Origin: Vibrio stylophorae
GTDB taxonomy: Bacteria > Pseudomonadota > Gammaproteobacteria > Enterobacterales > Vibrionaceae
Direction of reading: 5' to 3'
DNA: 64,000 bases
NCBI RefSeq assembly: GCF_921293875.1
Contig: NZ_CAKLDI010000001.1
Location: 1,394,475 to 1,458,474 of the forward strand
Shown here one piece after another: positions 8,903 through 17,714 of the stretch (position 1 is the stretch's first letter; every line of letters starts with the position of its first letter). Made by a program: the position numbers and the translations under genes. The notes beneath the pieces are model-generated. The model ran no database searches, was not told the origin of the DNA, and saw nothing but the letters and a program-made list of their open reading frames with translations.

Positions 8903-9169
8903 ATGACTGAGATTAAACACTCGCTGAAAGGCGTGGTGGCTCAAGGACGAAAATACCGCAATCTACGCGGCAACTGGATGCTAAATCAACATTCGGGTTT
9001 GCAAGCGTATCACCGTGCTAGAAGCGATGAATCATTGGCTGCAGCACATCTCGCGCAAGATCTTTATTTTAATCAGGGAAAGAGTATTAATGAGATCGCC
9101 AAAGTATTAGGGCGTAGTCGTACTATGACGCGAAACTATATCTTTGAGTATGAGCGAGAAAAAAAATAG
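8903..9169 (+). CDS. Small helix-turn-helix protein of unknown function
   Basis: An 88-residue basic protein. Residues about 66-84 (SINEIAKVLGRSRTMTRNYI) read as a helix-turn-helix of the sigma-region-4/resolvase type: a helix, a Gly-containing turn and an Arg/Thr-rich recognition helix. The first 35 residues are rich in Lys and Arg. I do not recognise the family. AGGG is only 2 bases from the ATG, a poor Shine-Dalgarno spacing, so expression may be weak or the start different. It stands alone between the rplT terminator and the rsmF terminator, whose hairpin begins on its own stop codon. Confidence 0.6.
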   Translation: MTEIKHSLKGVVAQGRKYRNLRGNWMLNQHSGLQAYHRARSDESLAAAHLAQDLYFNQGKSINEIAKVLGRSRTMTRNYIFEYEREKK

Positions 9170-9194
9170 CTCGAAACCAGTCCTGTTTCGAGCC
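9159..9194 (-). terminator. Intrinsic terminator for leftward rsmF
   Basis: GCTCGAAAC (9169-9177) pairs with GTTTCGAGC (9185-9193). The poly-A at 9160-9166 gives a U-run only in leftward RNA, so it serves rsmF. It overlaps the last codons of the rightward HTH gene. Confidence 0.75.
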
Positions 9195-9317
9195 TAGGGG
9201 AATGGCTCATTGCTGAGCCTTGCGCTAATTTATCCATGTTACAATGAATACCAATACTAAGGATAAAGTTAGCGCAAAGCGCCATAATTGCCAGTCGAAT
9301 TTGGCGGCTTGTTGCAA

Positions 9318-10757
9318 TTAGCAATCAGAAAATAGATTACCATCGCGCACTAAATCGCGGGGCAAACCATTTTTAATGCGATTCCCCACCCATTTACCTA
9401 GCCCAATCACTTGCGATTGATAACACAGAATCACTTCACCTTGTCTTTGTGACAATTCACCCTCAGGGCGAATATCTCGGCCCATATACCAAGATTGTGC
9501 ATCTTCGGTACTGAGTGCAACGCAGCACGCTTCATTGCCCTTAGCGATGGCAATAATGGCTTCATGTTGCCAGCGATAGCCTTTTTTATGTTGCTCGGCC
9601 AATTTGATGCCAATGCGATCAAATCGAATTTCACCAATTAGCGGGGTTAAGGCGCGTGGGAAGAGCCATACTTCGTTGTCGCGCAGCCAAATTTCGCTTT
9701 GTGCTGGGATCTCGATATTCAGAGATTGATGAAGCGCTTGGGCGATGGCTTGTTGATCTTTGGTTTTAGCGGCCATAAATGGAAATTTACCCAAGCGTTT
9801 TTTAACTTTCGGTGCATCCACGGCATCAAGTTTGCGAATACGCGCAACAAAGAAACCTTCGCTGTCGTAAATCTGCGGCCATACATGAAGGAAGCCTTCT
9901 TCTGTTGCACTAGCATCAGCATTGGTAAACAGGTGGTTTAGCGGTTCAAAAGCGACGGCATCGCCAAATGTTTCTTTTAGATGGTGGCAAACGGATTGGT
10001 TTTCGGTTTGATTTAAGGTGCAAGTGGAATAGATCATCACACCGCCAGGTTTGAGTGCGTGAAATGCACTTTCAATTAAACCGCGTTGCACTTGTGCGAT
10101 AGCATCGATACTTTCAGGACTCCAATTTTTCATCGCATCGGGATCTTTACGAATCGTCCCTTCGCCAGAGCAAGGCGCATCAAGCAAAATCGCATCAAAG
10201 CTTTCTGGTAGCCAACCACCAAAGACATGGCCATCAAAGTGGGTGAGTGCCACGTTATGGATGCCGCAGCGCTGAATATTTGAAAATAGGCCTTTGATTC
10301 GGCTGGCTGAAAACTCATTGGCAACCAGTGCGCCTTGATTGTTCATCGCTGCTGCGAGTTGGGTTGTTTTCGAGCCAGGCGCAGCCGCGACATCGAGCGC
10401 CAGATGTGGTACCTCATTGTCCGCAAGCAAGGCTGTAACAGGCAACATGGAGCTGGCTTCTTGAATATAGAATAGGCCAGCAAGGTGCTCTGCGGTATTG
10501 CCCAGCGGTGTGGTTTCAGTTTCTGGTCGGGTTAGCCAAAAACCAGTCTCACACCATGGCACAGCTTCAAAATGCCAGCCTTTGGCTTGCATTTGCTGAC
10601 AGAAATCATTGACGCTGATTTTCAGTGTATTGACGCGAATGCTACGTCGCAAAGGTCGCTGACAAGCATCAACAAATGCATCCATAGATAGATGCGCGGG
10701 CATGGAGGATTGGATTTGCGCCAGAAACTCGGCTGGCAATTCAATATTTGCGTGCAA
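9318..10757 (-). CDS. rsmF: 16S rRNA m5C1407 methyltransferase RsmF
   Basis: At 479 residues it is the same length as E. coli RsmF (YebU). It makes m5C at 16S rRNA position 1407 using S-adenosylmethionine. The SAM-binding [12 protein letters not shown], the motif IV cysteine in DAPCSGEGT and the catalytic cysteine in STCTLN are present; a PUA-like C-terminal region follows. The start is a TTG at 10757 with AAGG 7 bases upstream. The N-terminus aligns with family members, and the next Met (residue 19) would cut into conserved sequence. It lies downstream of letA-letB, as in E. coli (yebS-yebT-yebU), but a terminator intervenes. Confidence 0.95.
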   Translation of the reverse strand: MHANIELPAEFLAQIQSSMPAHLSMDAFVDACQRPLRRSIRVNTLKISVNDFCQQMQAKGWHFEAVPWCETGFWLTRPETETTPLGNTAEHLAGLFYIQEASSMLPVTALLADNEVPHLALDVAAAPGSKTTQLAAAMNNQGALVANEFSASRIKGLFSNIQRCGIHNVALTHFDGHVFGGWLPESFDAILLDAPCSGEGTIRKDPDAMKNWSPESIDAIAQVQRGLIESAFHALKPGGVMIYSTCTLNQTENQSVCHHLKETFGDAVAFEPLNHLFTNADASATEEGFLHVWPQIYDSEGFFVARIRKLDAVDAPKVKKRLGKFPFMAAKTKDQQAIAQALHQSLNIEIPAQSEIWLRDNEVWLFPRALTPLIGEIRFDRIGIKLAEQHKKGYRWQHEAIIAIAKGNEACCVALSTEDAQSWYMGRDIRPEGELSQRQGEVILCYQSQVIGLGKWVGNRIKNGLPRDLVRDGNLFSDC

Positions 10758-10808
10758 AACAGCGCCTTTTTTGGTGTTCTCAAATTAGCGCGGATTCTAG
10801 CACATTCA

Positions 10809-10838
10809 ATAAAAAAGCGGGGCATTGCCCCGCGCTTT
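10809..10838 (-). terminator. Intrinsic terminator after letB
   Basis: GCGGGGC (10817-10823), loop ATT, GCCCCGC (10827-10833). In leftward RNA it is followed by six U. Its rightward tail is also T-rich. Confidence 0.85.
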
Positions 10839-10867
10839 TGCTTAAAAACAAAGCTGATATGCTTGAT

Positions 10868-13513
10868 TTAGTGTTTGGGGATCGCCAAATGCCATTTTTG
10901 CCAATCCACTGGCGCTTTATCTTCTAGTGCAAAGTGCTGGCCACGCGTGGCTTTATTTTGCAATGGTTGGTTTTCTGGGGTGGCAATGGCAATGCCGCCA
11001 CGAACCAAGCTATCGAGGCTGCCGGTTTTAATATTGGCGCCTGAAAGACCAAGCTCGACATCAATGCCTGATTGATTCCAAAAACGGCTGTTGCGACGAA
11101 TTAAATAGGTGTATTGCGGTTCAATCTCCAAGTCAAAGAGCACGCGATCTGCAAGCGCGCCAAGGCGAACGTCGCGCACTTGGCCAATTTCCATGTCACG
11201 ATAAAGGACTGGCGTGCCCGCGCTGACAGAGCCGCGCTGATTGGCTTCAAGCACGATACGTAGTGCCCCTGGTAAGCTAGGTGGTGTGCTGAGATGAAAC
11301 TGAGTTACGGTTTTACCATTGCCGGGGATGGCGTCGATATAGCTTGCCAGTAGGGCATCGAGGTTTTCAGTTTTGGTGAGGCCAATTTTGGGCGTCACAC
11401 TCCAAAAGCGGCTGCCGCTTTGACTAAATTTTTGACTAAATTCAGGATAAAGCATGGCCTCAACGAATACGTTTTGTTTCCCTAGATTTGGATTGATTGC
11501 CATGACTTCGCCAATTTGAATCCCTTTATAGCGAATGGCTGTACCAACGCTGAGGTAACTGGCGCTATCTGTCAGTAGGGTGATCATTTTACCTGCGTGC
11601 TGCGCAGCTTTTTGCGATGCGAATAGGCGATAATGCTGGCCATCACGATTATTGACATTGCTAAACTGATCAAAGCTAATGCCGCCGGCAACAAGGCTAC
11701 TTAGAGGCCCTGATTCAATGGATACACCTTGTAAGTTTGCTTCGATATTGATGCCAGATTGACGCCAGAAAACGCTATTGGCTTTGAGCAGATGGCGATA
11801 ACCATTTTCAATGGCAAGGGTGATGGTGACGCCAGACGCTGAAAGGTCAATATGACGGACATAGCCCACTTCAATATTGCGGTAGAACACAGCGTTATTG
11901 ATCGCCACGCCAGCCGCGTTATCTGCCGCGAGGATGACGTTTTGATAGCCAGGTTTACCTTGGCTGGCTAATTGCGCCGCTTGTGCGCTTGGGTAAAGGG
12001 TGTAACGAGCGCTTTGGCCTTTGGGCGCCGTTTCATTGTAAAAGCTAACTGCAGAGCGAAAAAGTTGATCAGCACTTGGCACATCAATTTGCGCGCCATG
12101 CCAACTGATATCAGCTTGAATCCCGCCCTCAATGTAAAAGCGTGTGTTTTTACCAATAAGATGCGCATACTCAGGATCAATCAGGAGATGCGTTTCAATG
12201 ACGCGATCTTGTCCTTTTTTCAACTGTACTTGGCTGATATGGCCAACGGTGAGACCACGATAAACAACGGTGCTGCTGTCACTGAGCCCATGGGTTTGAT
12301 GACTCGTTAGCACAATGGCGCGAGTGCCGGGGCGCTGCGCAAGTAGTTCGGCGTGGGAAATCGCCACAAAGGCATCGCTAGGCTCGCCAGCCTGTGGGTG
12401 CAAAGAGAGGTAGTTGCCTGACACCACGTTTTTCAAATTGCTGATCTGCTGAAATGAAATTTCGGGGCGCTCAACCACAAACTGACTGTGGTTGGTGAGA
12501 AAGTCCTCATAGGTCGGCGCAATGGCGACGCTTGCGACAATTTTTTGCGTCTTTTTGTCCAAGCGAATACGGGTGATTTGGCCCACTTCTAAGCCTTTAT
12601 AGATCACCGGCGCACCATGTGGGTTGATATTATGGTTGTCTGGTAAGGTGACGGATACGAGAACGCCGCGACCGGCAGTATCTAGGTCTGGGTAGAGGGT
12701 AAAGGATTGGCCTTTGTTAACGGGATCACCATCTTTGGGGGAATCAAAGGCAATCGCGCCATGAATAGTGGCGGCAAGACTGTCCATCTGCACATCAATG
12801 CCATCAAAGCCTACTTGCGCGCGAATACCGCTGACATTCCAAAAGCGACTATTACTATTTACCAATTTGGCATATTCAGGTTTGATGACTGCGCTAATCA
12901 GCACTTTTTTATTGTTTTCACTGAGGGTGTAGTTGGTGACTTCCCCCACCGGAATGCGTTTATAAACAATAGGCGCACCGATGGAAACCGATCCTAAATT
13001 GGATGAAATCAAAGTGAAGTTCAGACCGGCTTGCTGGATTAAATCTCGTGGCGGCGCATCTAATGCAGTGAATTGCGTTTTCGGGGTGTCTGTAGGTTTA
13101 CCTGGATGCATGGCAATATAATTCCCGGAAACTAAGGCATCCAGCCCAGAGATCCCAGCGAGGCTTGCCGAAGGACTGACAATCCAAAACTCCGTCGCCT
13201 CACTGAGGTATTTGCTTGCCTGAGGATAAATATCAGCCACCACATAGATGCTGGTTAGGCTATCATCGAGATGGATTTCTCGCACCATACCCACTTCTAA
13301 ACCTTGAAAGCGAATTGGCGTTCGCCCTGCAACCAAACCATGTGCAGATTTGAAGTGAATTTCAATTTGCTGTCCGGAGTTCATCATTGCTTTATAAACC
13401 AGCCAGCCACCGAGAATGAGCGCGACAATGGGCAGAATCCAAAGTGGACTTAATCCGCGTTTTTCGACGCTGGGCTGGTAAATTTCGGGTTGCTGCGCGG
13501 GGGTATTATCCAT
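10868..13513 (-). CDS. letB: LetB/YebT: seven-domain MCE lipid-transport protein
   Basis: An 881-residue protein with one N-terminal transmembrane helix (residues about 20-42, LSPLWILPIVALILGGWLVY) and then repeated MCE/MlaD domains. Each has a variant of the pattern VxYRGxxVGxIxxI: for example TPIRFQGLEVGMV, APIVYKRIPVGEV, APVIYKGLEVGQI, STVVYRGLTVGHI, AVFYRNIEVGYV, TAIRYKGIQIGEV and TPVLYRDMEIGQV. That is seven, as in E. coli LetB, which forms a hydrophobic tunnel for lipid movement between the membranes. The ATG at 13513 overlaps the end of letA by 8 bases. The frame is open 22 codons further upstream, inside letA. Confidence 0.93.
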   Translation of the reverse strand: MDNTPAQQPEIYQPSVEKRGLSPLWILPIVALILGGWLVYKAMMNSGQQIEIHFKSAHGLVAGRTPIRFQGLEVGMVREIHLDDSLTSIYVVADIYPQASKYLSEATEFWIVSPSASLAGISGLDALVSGNYIAMHPGKPTDTPKTQFTALDAPPRDLIQQAGLNFTLISSNLGSVSIGAPIVYKRIPVGEVTNYTLSENNKKVLISAVIKPEYAKLVNSNSRFWNVSGIRAQVGFDGIDVQMDSLAATIHGAIAFDSPKDGDPVNKGQSFTLYPDLDTAGRGVLVSVTLPDNHNINPHGAPVIYKGLEVGQITRIRLDKKTQKIVASVAIAPTYEDFLTNHSQFVVERPEISFQQISNLKNVVSGNYLSLHPQAGEPSDAFVAISHAELLAQRPGTRAIVLTSHQTHGLSDSSTVVYRGLTVGHISQVQLKKGQDRVIETHLLIDPEYAHLIGKNTRFYIEGGIQADISWHGAQIDVPSADQLFRSAVSFYNETAPKGQSARYTLYPSAQAAQLASQGKPGYQNVILAADNAAGVAINNAVFYRNIEVGYVRHIDLSASGVTITLAIENGYRHLLKANSVFWRQSGINIEANLQGVSIESGPLSSLVAGGISFDQFSNVNNRDGQHYRLFASQKAAQHAGKMITLLTDSASYLSVGTAIRYKGIQIGEVMAINPNLGKQNVFVEAMLYPEFSQKFSQSGSRFWSVTPKIGLTKTENLDALLASYIDAIPGNGKTVTQFHLSTPPSLPGALRIVLEANQRGSVSAGTPVLYRDMEIGQVRDVRLGALADRVLFDLEIEPQYTYLIRRNSRFWNQSGIDVELGLSGANIKTGSLDSLVRGGIAIATPENQPLQNKATRGQHFALEDKAPVDWQKWHLAIPKH

Positions 13514-14738
13514 GGTGCAATTCTCCTTGCGCGTGGGATGTGTTGATGATGCGGTTATGCCAGATAAGACGCGGATCAAGAGACTCCGTTGCGAGCATGG
13601 TCAAAACCACGACAAAAGCAAAGGCGACAGCCCCTAAACCCGGGGTGAAATCAAGAAGTTGACCACGATCAATTAGTGTCATCATCAGTGAAATAACAAA
13701 TAAGTCCATCATTGACCATTTACCAATGAGTTGAATAAATCGAAGACATTTAGCCTGGAACAGTGGTGAGGCCAAGGGGTACCAGCGAATACAGATAAGA
13801 ATAAAGCCAAGACCCAGTATTTTGGCCACAGGAACTACAATACTGGCGATAAAAATAATCAGTCCGATACCAACCATACCTTTACTCATCAGCGTTGAAA
13901 CCCCTGAAAAAATGGTGTCTTCAAGGCGCTTACCATTGGTGAGTAAAATAGAAATGGGATAGAGATTGGCTGGAAAGATAGCGATGGTCGCGGTTAATAA
14001 ATAGGCCCAGCAATTTTGTACAGAGCGCTCTGAAGGCAAGTAAAGCTTGCTATGACAGCGTCTACATTCAGCACCTGCAGGTTGCGATAAGCCGCATAGG
14101 GTGCAGCTGTGGCTGGTGTGGCAATCGTATTGGGCAGGTTGCCATGCATGCCAGTAGCGACGTAGTTTTAATCGCGCGAGTAGCATCAGTGTGGCGAGCT
14201 GTAACAAAATAAAGCAAAGCAGGCCAATGCCGGTAAAAATATCGGCGTAGTCTCTAATTTTAAAGCAGGCGATGGCAAGGCTAATCAAAAAGACATCCAG
14301 CATGCACCAGCCGCGAAGGTGTTTGACGAGCCAGCTGCCATAACGCAGCATTTGAAACTGTCGCTTTTTCAGTCCCCAATGCATCATTAAGACGGCAATA
14401 TAAAGAAGAAGTGGTGCAATGGAGCCACAAAATAAAATTAAACCAGCGACAAAGAAAAATCCGGCATCAAAAAGGGTGAGGGTGCCAGAGATCATGGGCG
14501 CCGGGATCATCACGCCAAAGAGTTGAATGGTGATAATCGGTGCAATATGTGCCGGAATAAAGAGGAGTAGGCAGAAAATAGCTAATGGCAGGGCGCTGCC
14601 CGGTGGACAGAGTCTCATCTCTAATTTTGCTTCGCAGCGGGGGCAGCGGGCGCGAAATCCTTTACTGACGGGAATTGCGGCAACGGCTAAATCACATTCA
14701 GGACAGCGCTGGTACTGATAGCAATTCAATTGACTCAA
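13506..14738 (-). CDS. letA: LetA/YebS: PqiA-family membrane partner of LetB
   Basis: A 410-residue integral membrane protein with two PqiA modules. Each starts with a zinc-ribbon-like cysteine pair, CPECDL/CPRCEA (residues 12-38) and CTLCGL/CRRCHS (about 215-240), followed by four hydrophobic helices. In the family it delivers lipid to the LetB tunnel at the inner membrane. The start is TTG at 14738 with GAGG 5 bases upstream; the zinc motif begins at residue 12, so there is little room for a later start. letA-letB form a coupled operon. Confidence 0.9.
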   Translation of the reverse strand: MSQLNCYQYQRCPECDLAVAAIPVSKGFRARCPRCEAKLEMRLCPPGSALPLAIFCLLLFIPAHIAPIITIQLFGVMIPAPMISGTLTLFDAGFFFVAGLILFCGSIAPLLLYIAVLMMHWGLKKRQFQMLRYGSWLVKHLRGWCMLDVFLISLAIACFKIRDYADIFTGIGLLCFILLQLATLMLLARLKLRRYWHAWQPAQYDCHTSHSCTLCGLSQPAGAECRRCHSKLYLPSERSVQNCWAYLLTATIAIFPANLYPISILLTNGKRLEDTIFSGVSTLMSKGMVGIGLIIFIASIVVPVAKILGLGFILICIRWYPLASPLFQAKCLRFIQLIGKWSMMDLFVISLMMTLIDRGQLLDFTPGLGAVAFAFVVVLTMLATESLDPRLIWHNRIINTSHAQGELHHG

Positions 14739-14782
14739 GTCGACCTCATTATCATCTTGTTTTTATTATTCTAGTCATCTTT

Positions 14783-16585
14783 TTACTCCTGTTGAACGCT
14801 GCCATAAAGGGTTTGGTAGAGCCCATCTTGATTGACCAATTCGTGGTGTGTACCACGCTGTACAATGTGGCCATCTTCAAGTACATAAATATGATCCGCT
14901 TGTTTTACTGCAGATAAGCGGTGGGCAACGATCAGGGTGGTTCGATGCTGTAAAAAATCTTGCATAGCACGGTGAAGTGCCGCTTCCGTTGCGGTATCTA
15001 ATGCCGATGTCGCCTCATCTAAGATGACAAAACCCGGATCAGCAAGTACCAATCTGGCAATGGCAAGGCGCTGACGTTGGCCGCCAGACAGTCGCACCCC
15101 TTGTCGGCCGATAGGGGTTTCTAATCCGGCCGTAAGCTGCACTATTACATCATCAAGCTGCGCTATTTTTAGCGCTTGCCAAAGTGCATCTTCAGGATAA
15201 TCGGCGCCGAGTGTCAGGTTTTGTCTGAGGCTGTCATTAAATAGCACGGGTTGCTGAAGTACTACGGCAACTTTGGAACGCAATAGATCATAACCGATGC
15301 GTTCAAAAGGCTCACCGTTATACAAAATTTTCCCAGATTGTGGGTGATAAAGACCTAATAAAAGCTGAATCAATGTTGATTTTCCGCCGCCAGAGGCGCC
15401 AACAAGCGCCACTTTTTGACCCGCAGGAATAGTCAAAGAGAGATTATCAATTACCGCGCGCTGCTCAGGGAAATAGCGAAATTGCAGATTTTCAATTCGA
15501 ACATCAATAGGCTCATTGGGTGAAAACGGGTTGATTTCGCTTTTAGGGCGCGCTTCTTCTTTTAGTTGCATCACATGGTCCAGCCGCTGCAGTGCCGCTT
15601 TGGCGCCATACCAAGAAAATTGGATGCCAAGGAGCTCTTGCATGGGACCCAGCATAAACCAGAGATAACCAAAGACAGCAAAGATTTGACCAATGGTGAG
15701 ATCGCTAAAAATCACCATAAGCATGGAGACTGCGCGAAAAAGTTCAAAGCCGATTAAAAAGCAAAGAAAGCTGATGCGTCCTGCGGCTTCACTTTGCCAA
15801 GCATATTGATCGGCGCTGAGGCGAATTTGGTTGGCATCTTGAATCAGTTGATTTAAGTAATCTCGTTCTCGATTGGCTGCGCGTAGTTGGTAGAGACCAT
15901 CGAGCGTTTCGACAAGGCGCTGCTGGAAAGCCTCAAAGGCTTTGTTTTCAGCTTGTTTGAGGTGTTTGACTCGGCTTCCCATCCATTTAGAGAGGTATAC
16001 CACAATTGGATTAATGGCCAAGATAAAAAGCCCTAAGCGCCAATCAAGCCAAAGTAGAATCACTGCGGTTCCTAAGATGGTGAGTAGACCAATCACAAAG
16101 CGACTTAATGTTTCACCAATGAATTTATCAACGGTTTCAACATCGGTGATTAGATGAGAGCTAATTCCGCCGCTGCCCTCAGTTTCATATTGTTGCAGAC
16201 TAATGCGACCAAGTTTTTCCAAAAGGTGACGACGTAACTTAAAGGTGATGGTTTTACTGACAAGGGTAAACTGCCTACTTTGAACAATACTTAGAATTTG
16301 CCCGATGACTCGCATCAGAACAACGGCGATAAAAGCAAGGGCAATGTATCCTGTGGCAGATTGCCATTCTGAGGGCAAGATTTGATTGAAAAAATGGATC
16401 GCTTGGCCAGGCTGTTTGAGTAAGACCTCATCAACCATAATCGGCAAAATTAAAGGAATAGGGACGGTGACCAGGGTGGCTGCAATCGCAATCAAATTAG
16501 CAATCATCAATCGATGTTTATATTGCTTGAGGCGCATCCACAGCCAGCGTGGATCAATTGAATAGTTCGCATGGTGGCTTTTCAC
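14783..16585 (-). CDS. ABC exporter, fused membrane and ATPase domains
   Basis: About 600 residues: a six-helix type IV exporter domain (residues about 20-310) followed by an ATPase with GASGGGKST, LSGGQRQRLAIAR, VILDEATSALD and VAHRLSAV. The architecture is that of MsbA/LmrA-like half-transporters, which dimerise in the inner membrane and export lipids or hydrophobic compounds; the substrate is not evident. The frame runs to 16678, but the first 31 residues look non-coding. I prefer GTG 16585, with AGGAA about 11 bases upstream; the start is uncertain. It lies 44 bases upstream of letA with no terminator between, so cotranscription is possible. Confidence 0.8.
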   Translation of the reverse strand: MKSHHANYSIDPRWLWMRLKQYKHRLMIANLIAIAATLVTVPIPLILPIMVDEVLLKQPGQAIHFFNQILPSEWQSATGYIALAFIAVVLMRVIGQILSIVQSRQFTLVSKTITFKLRRHLLEKLGRISLQQYETEGSGGISSHLITDVETVDKFIGETLSRFVIGLLTILGTAVILLWLDWRLGLFILAINPIVVYLSKWMGSRVKHLKQAENKAFEAFQQRLVETLDGLYQLRAANRERDYLNQLIQDANQIRLSADQYAWQSEAAGRISFLCFLIGFELFRAVSMLMVIFSDLTIGQIFAVFGYLWFMLGPMQELLGIQFSWYGAKAALQRLDHVMQLKEEARPKSEINPFSPNEPIDVRIENLQFRYFPEQRAVIDNLSLTIPAGQKVALVGASGGGKSTLIQLLLGLYHPQSGKILYNGEPFERIGYDLLRSKVAVVLQQPVLFNDSLRQNLTLGADYPEDALWQALKIAQLDDVIVQLTAGLETPIGRQGVRLSGGQRQRLAIARLVLADPGFVILDEATSALDTATEAALHRAMQDFLQHRTTLIVAHRLSAVKQADHIYVLEDGHIVQRGTHHELVNQDGLYQTLYGSVQQE

Positions 16586-16983
16586 GGTGTAAATGATTCC
16601 TATTCCTGAGGATGCTCTAGTGTATATTGAAAACGTTTGCCTATAGAAGCGTATACGAGATTCAATCTGTGATTGCATGAAGAATCTGGGTGAATTTTAC
16701 GTGGCATGTGAGTGATGCAGTTTTGCGACAACCTAGCATCATAGTGAATTTATTGATTCAGTTTTGCCTATTTATAAGAGAGTTAACTACAATCAATGGG
16801 TTGGTGAATTTTGCGGAAAAATTCCCAAATTGCAGCGCGAAGGTTTGATATGCGCTATAAAAATGAAACGTGCTGGATTCTAAAATGAATCCCCATAAGG
16901 AATGAAAGGGGATTTGCTGCCAATAAATGCGGTGGAATCTCGAATTTCGCCCCGATGCTGGTGGTTTTTCATTGAGATACCTC

Positions 16984-16989
16984 TATAAT
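16984..16989 (+). promoter_or_regulatory. -10 box TATAAT for proQ
   Basis: A perfect TATAAT 70 bases before the proQ start. The -35 is weak (TGGTTT with 16-base spacing). Confidence 0.5.
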
Positions 16990-17027
16990 AGCCGCCACAT
17001 TCTATTATGTTGTTAAATTGGTACTGC

Positions 17028-17040
17028 GTGACATTGTCAC
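17028..17040. other. matS site 1 (MatP-binding), proQ leader
   Basis: GTGACATTGTCAC is an exact match to the published consensus GTGACRNYGTCAC. It lies between the proQ -10 and its start codon and is extended by one more C/G pair. It marks the Ter macrodomain in bacteria with MatP. Confidence 0.88.
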
Positions 17041-17058
17041 GTCAAGTCAGGAAGATAC

Positions 17059-17697
17059 ATGGAAAACACTGAAAAGCTGAGCAACAGTAAAGCTGTTATC
17101 GCTTATATCGCCGAACTTTTTCCCAACTGCTTTAGCCTTGAGGGTGAAGCAAAACCACTTAAAATTGGCATTTTTCAAGATCTAGCAGAACGCCTTGAAA
17201 ATGATGAGAAGGTCAGCAAGACCCAGTTGCGTGCAGCGCTTCGCCAATATACTTCATCATGGCGTTATCTGCATGGCGTGAAGCTCGGCGCAGTTCGTGT
17301 TGACCTTGACGGCAACCCATGTGGTGAACTAGAACAAGAACATATCGATCATGCACAACAAGCACTTGCAGAGAGCAAAGCGAAAGTGCGTGAGCGCCGT
17401 AAAGAGCAAGTGGTGAAGCAGAAAGCTGCAACGAAGAAACCACGCGCTGAGCGCCCTGCGAATGCAGAGAAAAAAGCACCAGCAGCTAAGGTGAAAAAAG
17501 CGAAAGCTGCACCAAAAGTTGTTGAGACTTCTCGTCCATTGAATGCTGATGAAATTACTGAAGGCCGCGATGTGAAAGTCAATATGGGTAACGGTAACGT
17601 TGCAGCCACCATCGTGGAAATTAACAAAGATGGTGTTCGAGTGCGTCTAGCAAATGGATTGGTGATGCTAGTCAAAGCGGAGCACCTCTGCCTATAA
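17059..17697 (+). CDS. proQ: RNA chaperone ProQ
   Basis: A 212-residue protein with a FinO-like RNA-binding N-domain (residues about 8-115; [14 protein letters not shown], then [15 protein letters not shown]), a Lys/Ala-rich linker (about 115-160) and a C-terminal Tudor-like domain ([14 protein letters not shown] to the end). ProQ binds many sRNAs and mRNA 3' ends and stabilises them. AGGAAG precedes the ATG. The next gene, prc, starts 17 bases after its stop, as in E. coli where proQ-prc is an operon. Confidence 0.97.
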   Translation: MENTEKLSNSKAVIAYIAELFPNCFSLEGEAKPLKIGIFQDLAERLENDEKVSKTQLRAALRQYTSSWRYLHGVKLGAVRVDLDGNPCGELEQEHIDHAQQALAESKAKVRERRKEQVVKQKAATKKPRAERPANAEKKAPAAKVKKAKAAPKVVETSRPLNADEITEGRDVKVNMGNGNVAATIVEINKDGVRVRLANGLVMLVKAEHLCL

Positions 17698-17714
17698 CGG
17701 AGTATACACGACGG

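Larger units (their letters stand above)
16586..17058. promoter_or_regulatory. Divergent intergenic region between the ABC exporter and proQ
   Basis: This 473-bp gap has no convincing gene. It is AT-rich in its middle part. It contains a perfect -10 hexamer for proQ at 16984-16989 and a matS site at 17028-17040. I found no clear -35 and no leftward promoter that I trust. Confidence 0.55.

Noticed and set aside
12684-12691. GGGTAGAG in letB as a KOPS octamer
   Set aside because: One mismatch at a fixed G; only exact GGGNAGGG was counted.
16586-16678. 31-residue N-terminal extension of the ABC exporter
   Set aside because: Low-quality sequence without membrane or signal character, and no ribosome-binding site at 16678; GTG 16585 preferred.
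17004-17017. ATTATGTTGTTAAA near the proQ promoter as a second dif
   Set aside because: It resembles the XerD arm but has inserted bases and no XerC arm or spacer.
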